49,522 bases of DNA, from assembly GCA_015039315.1 (NCBI GenBank), contig WIDE01000014.1, forward strand, positions 163,874 through 213,395, given 5' to 3'. Positions 22,880 to 40,388 of the stretch are shown one piece after another. The first letter of the stretch is position 1; each line of letters opens with the position of its first letter. Made by a program: the position numbers and the translations under genes. The notes beneath the pieces are model-generated. The model ran no database searches and had not been told where the DNA came from. It saw only the letters and a list, made by a program, of their open reading frames with translations. This stretch comes from Clavulina sp. PMI_390. Its lineage: Eukaryota > Basidiomycota > Agaricomycetes > Cantharellales > Hydnaceae.

Positions 22880-24570
22880 CTATTCTAATGCAATGACTCG
22901 AGTCATTGCAACCTTGAAAACACCATAGTAGCGGTCATAACCTTCTTGAATACCAATCACAACCGTTCCTGACAATGGACACAAGTAATTGGCACATGAC
23001 TGAAACAATCTGCCAGGGTGTTGTATAGCGAGGTCGACTTTGCCCGACTTCTGTCCCTCCCCCATCCCGTGATATACTGAGAAGGAGGTAAGAGTGACAT
23101 TTGGATCGCCGGTAGCCCCTGCCGCCCTAGAACCAGTGTCGAAGAGCAAAGTGCCAGACGGAAGTTCAGTATGCTCGTCAAAGCTGTTGAGGCCCTTTAA
23201 TAGAGTGGGTAGGGGCCTGAGCGTGTGAAGAGAAGGCGACCATATATATGGCTGGACCCTGTCATACGAGCTCCAGCGTTCACACAGCAGCAGGGTGTCC
23301 CTCCTCGCAAGCTGGTGAGATGAGGTGGAGGATGAGACGGCCCAGCGCTGACCAAACCTCAGTGGTCGCACCGACTCCTCGTTTTCCTCATTACCCTCAA
23401 TGTCAAGCTCAACTGGAGTCAGGGAAAGTATAGGAGGATCAGACGAGGAGTCTTCCATCTCGTCCAATGCAATCATAGATAACTCTGAATTGAGGTCCAT
23501 TCGAGGCAACATGTACGGCGGTTGGAGTAGGAAAGGAACCTGGGACGGCTGTGGGTCAGCACCAACGAATAGTTTGAGGGAAAGGGGGGATCTCACAGAT
23601 TCGGCATCCCAATCGTCGATTGGCACAACACCGCACGTGTCTACTTTCCAGTTCCACAGGAGGATACCATTTGTGCAGTGGATGCACACATAATCCCCAT
23701 CAAGCAACGGTTCCAGAAGCGACTCGTCAGCCCACGAACTACGACGGGAGGCCTTCCTGGTGAGACTTGGAGTTCCGTCATCCCAAAAGAGTTGGCACAC
23801 TTCGAGCATGTATTCTTCAGCACTAAGGAAGTCACACCAATAAATCTAGAGTTTTGTCAGTCACAGCTGAGCGGACGACGTACCCGGCTATGAGATAATA
23901 CAGCAGAAAGTTGACAGCCTGATTCGCTTCGTCAAGTTGCGGATATAGTTTCAGAGGCCAATCAGCAGGCTCGTACTCCTCAAGACTCGCGACAGATAGG
24001 GCTGGAGGCGAGCCCTCTGCCTCGTTATACGCATGAAGGTCCCAGAGCCGCAACTCCAGGTGTTCATCCTCCAGGCTTAATATTGCGCAAACCCAGCGAT
24101 TTCCAGGCAGGGCGCGCCAGAGCTCAACAGAGGAAGCCTCGGGCATATCGAGGGAATGAATTGTTTCTGTCGTGATGGGAGCCATGTCGATGCTGGAAGC
24201 CTTGGGCTCAGATGCCTTTTGTGTAAACTGACGGATGAGATGTTCGAGCTTGTGCGGCCGACAAGCCAAGATTCTAGCATCCGATGCTGAAATAGTCTCA
24301 ATGTTGAAGGAATGAGGGGCGACCGGCCCGAACATGAGCGCATCTCGAGCCTGCCGCCTCCAAAGGGATTGCGAGGCATTGACATGATGACGGATGCCCC
24401 GAGTGAGCTGATGGAGAGGGTGCGAAATTAGTAAGAGTTGGTGAAACAACGTTGGTTGATTAAGTAGTGTAAATTCTTACAGTGCTGAAGTGAACGAGGT
24501 CCTTGACTTCGAGGAAATTGGCAGTCAATAGTATAACATCGATTGGAAGCCGAGAGAAAGCCGAGTTCAT
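22880..24570 (-). CDS. F-box array member 4
   Basis: Four exons (minus): 24481-24570, 23884-24407, 23597-23822, 22880-23539, giving 499 residues in one frame. It has the same architecture as member 3: N-terminal F-box (LPIDVILLTANFLEVKDLVHFST), then ALPGNRWVCAILS, LRLWDLHA, DGDYVCIHCTNGILLWNW, LLQPPYMLPRM and NYLCPLSGTVV. The third intron lacks a stop and keeps frame, so an unspliced form would add 19 residues. The expected role is a SKP1-binding substrate adaptor of an SCF ubiquitin ligase; the substrate is unknown. Only 195 bases separate its start from the stop of member 5 upstream. Confidence 0.78.
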
Positions 24571-24599
24571 GGTGACGTTGTTGCAGGGTACAGCGAAGC

Positions 24600-24607
24600 T
24601 ATATATA
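24600..24607 (-). promoter_or_regulatory. TATA element of F-box member 4
   Basis: TATATATA on the minus strand, only 30 bases before the ATG. This implies a near-leaderless transcript if it is used. Confidence 0.4.
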
Positions 24608-24765
24608 GGGAGTTTGAGTTTGTCTGATCCACATAACCAAATATACCATCACGCGTCGTTGCCTAATTGGGAGCCTCCCAACTCAGGTTGTTACTCCTGC
24701 AAATACCGTGAAGCTGGGTTTGGGCTCCCTTACTCTGCACCATCGAATTACAATACGCTACAAAA

Positions 24766-26480
24766 TTATTCCAGTGCAACCAGTCGAATGGTTGCAAGCT
24801 GAAGAACTCCACGGTAGTCCTTATTGCTCTCTAGAGCGCCAACAACGATTGTCCCTGAAAGTGGACACAGATTTGAAATGTCAGGCGGCGAGAGCTTTGC
24901 GCCCAAATGTGGAATCGCGAGGTTGAGGTGGCCTAACTTCTGGGTCTCTGTGGTCACAGGGTGGATATAAAAGGAACCAAATGTGACTCTTTGGTCTTGA
25001 AACCCTTCTGCGATTAAAGGGATGCTGGAAACGGACTCTGTCCTGGATGAACCGGCAGTGAGAAGGATATTACCAGATGGGAGCCTAAGGTGCCCGTTGA
25101 TACTGTCAAAGGGTTTCAAGATAGGAGGCAATCGCTCAATGGCGCGGACGGATGACATCCATATATATGGTACGATCCCCTCATACGTCCTTGGGAGCCT
25201 GAGAGGCTGGAGAGCCTTGCAAAAAAAGATGGTCTCCCTCTCTATGTCCTGGGACGGGACGGCCCAGCGATAACCAGACGACATTGGCTTCATTGACGGC
25301 CAGTTTTCCCTATACCCAATAACCCCCAGATCAGCTGGAGTGAAGGGAATGATTGGAGGATCGGACGCAGATTCATTCTGCATGTCTTCGAGCGCGATAA
25401 CAGATAGCTTGGGACTACGGCCCATGCGTTGCAGAACGTGTGGCGGTTGCATTAGGAAAGGATACTACCGACAAGGGAGTCAGTAGTTATTCAGCGCTTC
25501 CCGTTACACTGAATAAAAGGAAACTCACAGGCCCATGATCCCTCATGTTCGTTGGTACGGACCCGTATGTGTCCTCCTTCCAATTCCACAGGAGGATATC
25601 ATCTATACGGTCGATGCACACGTAATGTCCGTCTAGCAAATACTGCTCGTCATTCCACAGGATGCAGCTGGAAGCTTTCCTAGTAAGGCGTGGAACTCCA
25701 TCATCCCAGGCGAGCTGGCAAACCTCAAGCATGAGTTCCTCAGTACTAACAATGAAGGGTCATCCACGCAAACTCCATCAGAGTGAAACCATTGATGGGC
25801 CTACCCAGCTATCAGATAATAGAGCAAAATGTTGACTACCTGGCGCTCTTCATCAAGCTGCGGACGAAATTCCATCGGCCAACCAGTCGACTCTTGCTCG
25901 TGAAGACTTGTGATAGATAGTGCTGGATGCGGAGCTTCCTTCTCTCCACGAGCTTGAAGGTCCCAGACACAGAGCTGCATGTGCCCGTCTTCCAAAATGA
26001 GTACAGCACAAACCCAACGATTTCCAGGTAGAGCACGCCAGACCTCAACCGAGGAGCCATCGGGTATGTCAAGGAGATGGGTGGTTTCAGGCATGATGGG
26101 CGACATGCTGACCACCATCGGTTGAGGCTCTATGGGTATAGACTGGAGGAAGAGGTGTTCGAGGCGATACGGTCTGGTAGCCAACATTCTGGCGTCGGAT
26201 GCTGACATGGTCTCAATATCGAACGAATGTGGAGCCACGGGCCAGGATATGAGTGCCTGCCGAGCTAGCCTCTTCCATATCGACTCCGACACGCGTTGGA
26301 TGCCTCGAGTAAGCTAGAAAAAGAGACTATTCAGCACGCACTGGGACCGCCAGAATGCCAGAAGATTTCTCATCACGCGGGGAATCTTACAGCACTGAAG
26401 TGGACTAGATCCTTGATTTCAAGAAATCCCGCAATCAAAAAGATGAGGTCGATTGGCAGTTGGGAGAAAGTCGCGCTCAT
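24766..26480 (-). CDS. F-box array member 5
   Basis: Four exons (minus): 26391-26480, 25805-26313, 25529-25745, 24766-25464, giving 504 residues. The N-terminal F-box (LPIDLIFLIAGFLEIKDLVHFSA) is followed by ALPGNRWVCAVLI, LCVWDLQA, DGHYVCIDRIDDILLWNW, LMQPPHVLQRM and SNLCPLSGTIVVGA. Exon 1 is 90 nt as in members 3 and 4. Introns fall at the same places and phases as in the other array members. It is the first-transcribed end of the array. The GCCAAACA box is at 26675-26682. Probably an SCF substrate adaptor of unknown target. Confidence 0.78.
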
Positions 26481-26981
26481 GGCTGGCGTTGTCAGGTTCA
26501 GCGCAGTCCTTGATGATCCCACGATATCACTAGGGAGGTAGCAAGGCTATAGCGATAGAGTATCCCGAGCGGGTGAGGGCAGATGCTCCTAGGTTAAGCG
26601 AGGATACCACAAGGTTGGTGCAGACTTTAGTCCAGCAGCGTTGACGCGTGAGTCAGTTTGTGGCAATCCACAGTGCCAAACAAACCAGGACGCGTTTCCA
26701 CGAAGCCTAAGCCGTGTTAGACGACTTACTGACATATCAATAGTTCAGATATACCAGACCGAGTACCATCCGATACCAAGGTTCAAGTGGCAAGTCAATA
26801 TATGTTGGTAATATATGTGTGTACAAGTCCGAGATGCAGACTATCAAGCACTATCGTAAATCGACCGCGATGGTAAAACAATGAATCGCGATTCGGAGGG
26901 TCATCATGACCTCGCAGCGGATAAATGTGTGTGGGGGGCATTCATAAATCATAATACAGCTCGCTCCAGGACAATGAATCC
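26481..26981. other. Intergenic, upstream of F-box member 5
   Basis: No gene is seen. It should contain the promoter of F-box member 5 and the 3' end of the membrane-protein gene. Confidence 0.45.
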
Positions 26982-28599
26982 TCACCGCTCTTCAGCGGGG
27001 ATGGAATCGTAACTGGGAGGAATCTCTGCCTGGTTTTCCGCGGGAACAGGAGGGACGTACCGCCCGCCGTCGCGATGCTGCACTACGGCACTCGAGGCAT
27101 CGTCGTTCACATCAGGGTTCACCACGCTCAGCGGGCCGGCACCCGTTCCGCCGCTGAGGGCACTCGTCGGCCCCACGCTCGCGCCGTCGTAATAATCCGA
27201 CATGGACATCCTGTTGCTCGGGGCGTTGTTATGAGCGTAGGCATGAGGGTGGGCCTCAGCATATGCGCGAGCCGCCTCCTGCTGTTTGTTCATCCGCACG
27301 GCACGACCTTCAGCGCCCACGGGTAGCCCACCCGATGCTGAACCCCCTCCGCCATAACCATCTGACCCTGGGCCAGAAGTCGGAGGATATGCCGAGCCCG
27401 AGGATAGGACGCTGGGCGCTGTTCCGTGGTACTGGGTCATTTGGGGCTGCTGATGCTGATTATGATAGTAAGCAGCGCCCACACCCGCTGCGCCGGCGCC
27501 GGCGGCACTAGCAAGGAGAGGATTGCCCGAATACGCAGATGTCGCCATTGTAGGCGCGTATGAGCCATCTGGGCTAGGGTCATTGCCCATGGAGAAGGGA
27601 CGCGGGGAGGTGTCGCCTACATCTTCCTCGTCGTCGAGGGGAATGCGGGGGAGTGTACCTCCACCGGCGGCAAGGTCGAGGTTCCCTGTGAGGGCGCCGG
27701 GCCGTTGGATGTTTCGGTCGGGGTCCCAATTGCCGTCGAATTCCGATTGCTTCTGTTTAATGATGTTGGAGTTATTTTGTGGAGTGGCAGAATTGATGAA
27801 GAGAGAAAAAAGCGGACATGTGCCCCCCCATTTTTAGCGCGTGTGAATCAAGAGAGCGAGCAAGAGAACGAACCTTGCGTCGCCAGAAGCAGAAACCAAG
27901 GAGGGCGAGGATAGCAAGACCGCCAAGACCACCTACGACACCTCCGACGATGGCTCCGGTGTGGCTGGAGCCCCCTCCACTGTGTGCTCCCACGGGACCA
28001 GACGAAGTAGTCGGCACAGAAATCGTAGTTGTTACGGTAAATCCATTCGTAATAAAGACGGTGGATGCAGGAACAGATACTGTTGTTGTGGTAGTACCAG
28101 AGACGGATGCAAGGGAGGCAGTGGATTCGACTGAACGTGTGGAGAGTACAGAGTTTTGAGAGAGAACGGATTGGGCCGAGATGGAGTTGATAGAGGCGAG
28201 GGATTCAGAGCTGACGGAGGCGAGAGAGGATGTTGGATCTGCGGTGCTTGAGGGGGAGGATGATGAGCTAGAGGTCGTGGTTGAGGATGTGGAGGAGGAC
28301 GACGTCGTGGTTCCTGAAGACGTCGATGATCGTGAAGTCGTATGGGTAGTCGTTGCCCCCGCCGTCGTGGTGCCGCCCGTTGGAAAGGAAAGGGAACGAA
28401 AGTGGGGGTATCAGCGCGGGATTTGGGCACGATGGATATGGAGAGAGAGGAGGTACAGAGAGGACAGAGTGGAAAACAGATCACAGAAATGACATTTAAA
28501 CGATTACTGGAGAGATTATTGAGGAGATAAAAGAGAGCACATACCTCCGCTGGGCCCAGCGCGTCGATTTGCGTAGCGATCGTCCGCCCAACGAGGCAT
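26982..28599 (-). CDS. Ser/Thr-rich single-pass membrane protein
   Basis: Three-exon model (minus): 28545-28599, 27874-28313, 26982-27752, 421 residues, in frame. A Thr/Ser-rich, presumably O-glycosylated outer region precedes one membrane segment (GAIVGGVVGGLGGLAILALL, about residues 140-160) that ends in the stop-transfer WRRK. The inner domain starts with QSEFDGNWDPDR, a motif I recall from many basidiomycete cell-surface proteins. It then becomes Gly/Ser/Tyr-rich, ending with PPSYDSIP. The start is uncertain: MPRWADD is not a signal peptide, and the 231-nt first intron was chosen because it is the only acceptor that joins the Thr-rich frame. A surface sensor or mucin-like role is inference. 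Confidence 0.65.
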
Positions 28600-29309
28600 G
28601 CTGATTGCAAATACGACGAGGACGAAGGCTCTGAGAGCTTAAATGACGTGTGACGTGACTCGGGAATTGACAGGCTTATGTACTGTGGCTTATGTGTGAT
28701 TTGTTTCAGCGTCGGGGGTGGCACTGCCGAGCGCTGATGGCCGTTTCTGAGCGTCGGGGACGGCGAGCGGTTGAGGAGGAGGGTTGGACTGGTGGGAGGG
28801 ATCAGACGAAGAGAGAGTTGAGCAGGTGGTCAAGAGTTCAAAAGAGATATAGTGTATTGACGTGCCCTGATCCACCCTCAATTTACGGCGATGACGTCGG
28901 TCGCAACCCTGCGAGTTCTTATAACGCACCGACCCCCAAACCCTCATGCATTCAGCGAAGCTATTCAACGTCGCCCCAAGTGCCCCCGCATCATCGCTCT
29001 GCACGCATTCAACGCGGCGCCAACCATGTCAATGACGTGGACAATATTCTGTAGATTCTTCTGCAGGTGTCATCACCAATCCAGTCGGCAAGACGGAACC
29101 CACCTATTGCCAAAAAGCCGACTCCACGTTTCGTGGGCAACGAGCATAGAGCATTCCGATATGACGCCCTCCATCGTACCAGCGGGTAGCTCCTCAGCTT
29201 GATCCCATGGCCAAGTAGCAGCGAACACACGATCGTTTCTTGCACTGTGTTACTGTACATGCGCTCAACACCTGCGACTTGTTTTGACACAATCCACCTT
29301 CACTCGTCC
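28600..29309. other. Intergenic, upstream of the membrane-protein gene
   Basis: No gene is supported. This holds the promoter of the Ser/Thr-rich protein and the 3' region of the dehydrogenase-like gene. Confidence 0.45.
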
Positions 29310-30370
29310 TCATGGAACAAACGCGCTTTTTCCGCGTGCGACCCCAGCCTCGAGGCCGTCGGCGATCGGGACGCTGCCCCCCACAAAATCAAGTGCCAGC
29401 CCCGCGGCCTTGGTCAGCCGCGCGGGGTAGTCCTCCGCAAACCATGCAAGTCCCTCGGCCACATCATCGCGCTATCCACCCACCAAGAGCGAAATCGAGT
29501 GAGCAAGCAGCGAGAAAGCTATACTGTAGAACCAGGAAGTAATCGGGGCTAGATAACTCACCGGGATCTGATTCGTCAAGTGTGTGATCCCAACGTCTGC
29601 CGTACCCGTTCCGGGTTCGTCCAGCAAGCCTCCTGGGCGAAGGATGAACCACTTGAACGCCGTGCGCTTCGAGAGCACGAGGTCAGCTTCGTACTTCCAC
29701 TTCATCCATGCAGGGATAGCTTTGCGGACGCGTTCGGAGACTTTCTCGTCTTCCTCGTCCTACCACATAATGTATGCATGATAAGGCAGAACGCTAGTCA
29801 GAAAGCATGTGAAAGTACAATCAAGGGAATTAGACTCACATAATGCTCGGGAATCGCCTCCTCCCTTCTCACATCAATGCCTGAAACAAGCACGAGCCCA
29901 GGTCGCTTGCTCTCGTCCTTGACACCCTCGATCGCATCGAAGATTTTGACAGCACCCTCATAATCAACCTTTTTCGTGCGCTCCTCGCCTCCTTTCCCTC
30001 CAGCTCCAGCAGAGAAATACACAAGATCAGACTTTGTGCTCTGGAACAGCGCGGTAAAGGCCGAGGCAGGCGAGTCTTCAAGCGAGAGCACGAACGGATG
30101 CGCACCGACGGCCGCGATGTCTGCGGCGTGTGCGGCGTCGCGAATGACAGATGTCACAACGTGCTTTTTGGCAGAGAGGATTTTGGCGAGGCGCAGTGCG
30201 ACCTATTATGCGCATGCATGTTCGGGTCAAACGAAAACGTGGTCAGTAAAATGAGTGACTGAGTGGGTGGGTGTGGCTGCGCGCGATCGGTTTGGTGGCC
30301 ACCGATCAATGGACATCGACGGTGATTAAGAGCTTACTTTGCCGTGACCACCGACGATGCAGACGTTCAT
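29310..30370 (-). CDS. NAD(P)-binding atypical short-chain dehydrogenase (SDR a5-like)
   Basis: Four exons (minus): 30338-30370, 29840-30202, 29562-29759, 29310-29471, 251 residues, all in frame. A Rossmann nucleotide-binding start (MNVCIVGGHGKVALRLAKIL) with the glycine-rich loop interrupted by intron 1 after GGHGK, then VTSVIRD as the second strand. LVYFSAGAGGKGG and VDYEGAVKIFDAI match the middle of atypical SDR/NmrA-like proteins. The later FKWFILRPGGLLDEPGTG is the conserved RPGxL block of the same group. The length fits. The classical YxxxK catalytic pair is not clear, so it may be a regulator or reductase of unknown substrate. Probably cytosolic. Confidence 0.8.
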
Positions 30371-32747
30371 AACGATATGTTTTGAAGGAGGAGTCTTAGT
30401 CGCAAGAAGTTGGTAGATGGGTGCTGAGAGTAAGGAGCTCAGCCGGCTGAGATGGATGGTAGTGGGGTGTGACCGCTAAACGTCATTGCTCGTGATCATT
30501 GACTCAAGAGCCGAGATGCATGAGAGCACCGGGTGGCCCACTCCACCCCAGATCAAAAGAAACGAGGCTTCGGATGCAGACGGGATCGAGGAGGTACTGT
30601 ATATGCACCATCGAGATTTTGGCTCCAGAACCACGCACGCGCATCGAGAACAAGGAACACCAGGGATGAACTATATTCCACTTCTTTCTCGAACACAAAA
30701 GACAGTCTATAGTTCTGCCCATTTCCCAGAAGCCCCGCTCGCAAATTTTGAGATCCATCCAAGTCAGGTCGGGACGAGTCGTTGGATTCGCACACGGATT
30801 GCACGGTTCATCGCGGTTCATAGTCAAACGAGCTTGGCGCGCTTTTCTACGCGTGTTGCTCTGAAAAGAGTATGAACGCATTCGAGGCAAGTGATCAGAT
30901 ACGGGTCTGACGAAATAAAGGCTACTGGAGAGCCATGATGATGAGATATGTCGTCGTGAGGGATGACACCTGGCAAGGATACGGAAAGTGCCGTCATGAC
31001 CAACGACATAGAGCGGCTAAAAACAGCTTGCCTTTCTTTTAGAGTTGGCTTTTCTTAAGCGGGCATGAAGCAAACGAATCTTAGTAACATTAATACCTTG
31101 TGTATCATGATGGTCACTACGCTCTAGACACCTACAGGGGATCGTTTCGCTTCAGAGCCTAGATGTTACTGCGGCTGGGTTAGTTACAGAGCTGCAAGCG
31201 CACAATGTCGCTGACTGAACTGGCGCAGCAAGAAGCAAGAAATAAAAAATAAAATAGAAAAAGGAACCCACACACGCACTCGCGTGAAACCATAGTCCAG
31301 GTCTTTTTAAGGACATGGCCAAAAAAAAAAAAAAAGTTACGGACGGACGATCGGCTAGTCGCCAAAACTCGGGCTCGGATTCGGAAGGCCGGCGTTTCAA
31401 GCGGGGTCGATCGGACAGGGACAGAGAGCGCAACATACAGCTGGCGGAGGATCGTCCAAGCGGGGTCGAACACATTTAATTGCGGTTTCAATTGCTATCT
31501 ATCTGTGTCAGCGCGATAGTCGTTAGCCAAGCATCAAATGTATATCCATCCGTTGCAATGGATGACACCGGTGGTATCAGCTAAGCGCGGGTATGTCGGC
31601 TGCAGTGGCTGCCGCATGCAATGCATATGTGTGGGTGTGGCGAGGAGGCAAAAGGATTATTTTGTGGTCCTGCAAAATTGTTGGGAAGGAGGAGGCTTGC
31701 TGCTCGGTAATCACGCGCTTTTTTGCAGTGTTCGAGGTTCGTATCCCTCCACCACCACCACCACCTCCTTGGCTTTTTTTGCCTCGCTCTCTCTATCCAC
31801 ACAGCTCCGAGGTTATCCCCTTGGATAGTCTATTCTGTCTTCTCTTTTTGTGTAAGTCAAGGTCTCGCTTGCCGCTCCCCCTCCTTTTCGGCATAACTTC
31901 GCTTGAGCACGGAGAGAGAGGGGGCACGCCATCGCCGTTCTCTCATCGGGTTCACGTCGATGCTCTTTTTTTTTGTCCTTTTTTTTCCTGATCCACCCAT
32001 ACCACGTTCATGGTCACGATCTACATACGCGATTCACACCGTCGATATGCCAGCCAGATCGTGTCCCTTTGTTATACTGCGCCTAGGGGTATTGGTCGTC
32101 TAGGAGGCGTCTATATATGTCCACATTATATCCCCATATTGGGACCCGACGCTCGCTGCGCCGTTGAGTGTGTGTGGTCACTGGTGACTCCTGGCCCATC
32201 ATCATCCATCACTCCCCACCGGGCCGTGCTCCTGCGCGCCTGCCCTGATGTATGCTCCTCCGAGGCCAAGCCGCCACGTTGTGCCATAGCTGTGCTTCGT
32301 GTGTGCACACAAGTGACTGTGTAACTGCTGCCCCACATTTTGGCCTTTGCCTCTTTCCCCCTTTCCATCTCCTCCCCGCTCCCGCCCACCTCCACCACTT
32401 CTCTCTCTTCCTCCCTCCATCCCCCACTTTTTCCCTTGTCCTCCCCGTAATACCCCACAGTGCTTCTCTGAGGGCAACCAATACTGACAAGCTCCCCCCC
32501 TTCTTCGCATCTAGGCTTATCCAAAGCCCTCGGTCCGCAAGTCGGTCCCCCGGAGTCATCCACTCCCCCACAACCACACAAATCATCAGCCCTCCTACCA
32601 CCACACCCCATCAAATATTCTGGTCGTCTCTGAGCTGCAGCCCCCTCGACGTGCCCGCTCCGACCTCGGCCTAGCGGTCCTTCACCCCCCACCTGCGGCC
32701 AGCACCCCCGCCACATACATTGCCCCTCATCAACTTTCTTCCCTTCC
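30371..32747. other. Long intergenic region upstream of the CreA gene
   Basis: No gene is supported across about 2.4 kb. Notable sequences are an A-run of 15 (31321-31335), a (CCA)n tract near 31750-31768, a T-run with pyrimidine tract near 31967-31987 and a long C/T-rich stretch (about 32335-32500). Together they look like the promoter and leader of a strongly regulated fungal gene. Short reading frames on both strands overlap without recognisable content. Confidence 0.45.
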
Positions 32748-37772
<5,025 letters not shown>

Positions 37773-38500
37773 GCCTCCCAGCCTCATGTACGGACTCACT
37801 CGATCAATCAAGTGGCTCATCGCACTCGCGACGAGTACCTTTGTATCTATGGAATGTTTTTTCTGGGCTCTCCATGCTCTCCATGCTTTGATTTATCATA
37901 CTCAACTTCTTACTGGTGTCTTACAGTTACCCAATCCCTCATACGGGATACAGCTTCCTTTTTTTCTCACTGATGTAATGTTTATCTTGCGCGTGGTTCT
38001 TTCCGCCGCAAGACTCATTGCTAGGTTAGATCTAGGTGTTCATCCACTTTTTTGTTCAGTTTCCAGTTTTCAGTCTTGGTGCCTCACAGTGCTTATCCTT
38101 TCCGACTCCTATGCTATGGTTTTCCGAATCGCTTGCCTCTTTCATCTTGTCCACGAACTCCCCCACTCTACTCTCCCACCTCCTCACAAGCAACCAACTA
38201 TAGACGTCTTCCCAGACCCCATTCTCGTTTCCCATTTTTATTCCAGTGTAAACACGACATGTTCAGTACAGTACTACTTCTTGGCCTCTTGCTTTACGTT
38301 CTTGATAGACTTTCTAGCTTTATAGACGTTTTATGATGTTCCTATGGGCTTATAATTGATTTGTACGCACCTGGCATTTGGTTGTGGGATGTGCAGTTCG
38401 CGATCATCTCCAGCAGGGACGACTGCACTTTTGAATCAGGCCCTGAGGAAGATTAGACACGTGATGTCACGCTCTGCCTCGGTCACCTCCAACTCCAACC
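37773..38500. other. Intergenic between CreA and F-box gene 6
   Basis: T-rich sequence suited to the 3' UTR of CreA and the promoter of the next gene. No gene is supported. Confidence 0.45.
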
Positions 38501-39998
38501 ATGAAGGCTATGCTGCGACTACGATGGCCCTTCAGGCGACGCAAGGTGCTTAAATGCTTTCTACGTTCTACCACTGGGTGCGGTCGCTCATCTATTATAC
38601 CCTCAGCATGCCAGGAAACACTCGTCAAAATCAAATGCACCAATAACCAGCGAGAAGGACCAGAAACCCTCTCTACCCCCGCTCCCAGCTGAGCTTTGGG
38701 AGATCATCCTTGAGATCCTCTCTGATGTCAGTCGCCCGGACCTGCTTAACTGCTCCCTCCTGAACAGGCAGTTCCACTCGCTCGCAGCGCGTTTTGTTTG
38801 GAGGCAGTTTACTCTACGAGCCCATCATGATGGACACGCATTCGACTTTTTCAAACAGTCTAGGGCCATATTGGATTATCCAGAGCGAGGGAGATATGTG
38901 CGAACTCTGCGGGTCCAATTCTCGGACATGCAGCCAGGGACAAAGGAGTTGGCTCTGCAGATCCTGCGCGACATGCCACCGACAACGGAGCGCCTTCTTT
39001 TCCTCATGAACCATGTAACAACAGTCCAGCTAATGTGGCTTGGACTAAATGACCCGTTTCTTGGAGTCGTGAGCCCCTACATCACCTCAGGAACCGGAAG
39101 CTGGCATATTATCGGACCAGCAGACTCTCCAGTTGAGGGGGAATCATTCTCCTGGGAAATCCTAAGAATATATTCGCAATGGATACAAAATTCACGAATA
39201 TCCGCTCTGGAAATCCTACGATTCCCTTTTTGGGCCGTACGTCAGCTGGTCCAGGGCAACACATTTCTTGAGCACCTCAAAATCCGTGAGGCACCTTCGG
39301 AGCATCTAATAACGGAGTCTGTGCTCGCTGCACCAACTCTATCAGGGCTTAGATTCCTTGACACCAGTCTTGCTCTAGCGCCGCACTTTATTTTCCCTCA
39401 TCAAACTCTTCGATCCCTTCAACTACAACCCCACTCGACATCGCCTCTCCAGTATCACCTTGGGGATCGCATCCGCGAAACAGATACTCCCCTCTCTATC
39501 ATCCATACGCGCCAGACTTCCACAGCGAGTGTTGCGCGGTTGGCCCATAACATCCATCATCCCAGAACATGTCATACCATCAAAGTCATCTCCGAGAGCG
39601 AGCGCGGGCTTGAGGACTGTGGTCCCTATTATGAAAAGGGGTGGTTCACACACCTCCATGCTGTTTTTGAAAATTCGCCCCCAACTCACACATATGTGAT
39701 GAGGGTAGCGGAGTTTTCGGACGAACTTTGGAGTGACCTGAATTCGGGAGGTGTCCGCTCGTTCACGATGATGCTCAATGATTACCTACGGACCTTCGCG
39801 GACCGCTTTCTTCGTCCCCGTGTTATCCTCGAGTTAGGGCACCCCGGGCCTAGGTTTTACTGCTGGATCTTTACCATGCAGATGGACAATTGTGGGGTAA
39901 CTTGGGCTGCGCGATGTGACATTTATGATGGCCGCGTACAGGACCGTGAGGTTTCGCTGTATCTAGTACCTGAAGAAGGTACCACGCTTCTAGAGTAG
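38501..39998 (+). CDS. F-box protein, second family, gene 6
   Basis: Two exons, 38501-38545 and 38607-39998, 478 residues. No ATG is in frame near the F-box. A 61-nt intron (GTGCTT to CTCAG) joins a basic leader (MKAMLRLRWPFRRRK) to the F-box exon in frame. The F-box (LPAELWEIILEILSDVSRPD, then LLNCSLLNRQFHSLAARFVW) starts near residue 41. The rest is leucine-rich and probably leucine-rich-repeat-like, though no clean repeat is visible. The end, RVILELGHPGPRFYCWIFTM, is shared with gene 7. Expected role: SKP1-binding substrate adaptor; target unknown. Its short arginine-rich N-terminus is unusual and absent from gene 7. Confidence 0.75.
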
Positions 39999-40388
39999 GA
40001 GCTCATAGCAGGTGTGATACATGCCACCAGCCCCCTAAATCTTGCTGAAATACATGCTCCCTCAATCAAACACCGATGATGGAATGACAGCACCTTTTGG
40101 ATAGGGCTTTATACCAGCTATGGTGGCGCAATTGAGCTCAATAATCTCTTCCCGGCACAGCCTTATTGTGGTCTGTTCAGACGATGGAAATTGGCACAGA
40201 GTTTAGTTGACATTCTCGCCAGCGTCTATTCGATTTGTTCCAGTTGGGTTCGGAAGCCCGTTTGCATCTGAATTATGGCTTCTTGCTGTGTCTGACAACA
40301 CCTTTTGGCTGCGTCTACTGCGCCTGCATCAACTCTGTAGATAGAAGGCGTGACTATATTGGCCTGCCGTCGACTTTCCAGAGACACA
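39999..40388. other. Intergenic between F-box genes 6 and 7
   Basis: Nothing recognisable apart from a repeated ACACCTTTTGG block (about 40090 and 40299). Confidence 0.4.

Noticed and set aside
31725..31755. Sequence resembling a tRNA T-arm (GGTTCGTATCC)
   Set aside because: The stem does not pair, the expected A in the loop is missing, and no D-arm or acceptor stem fits.
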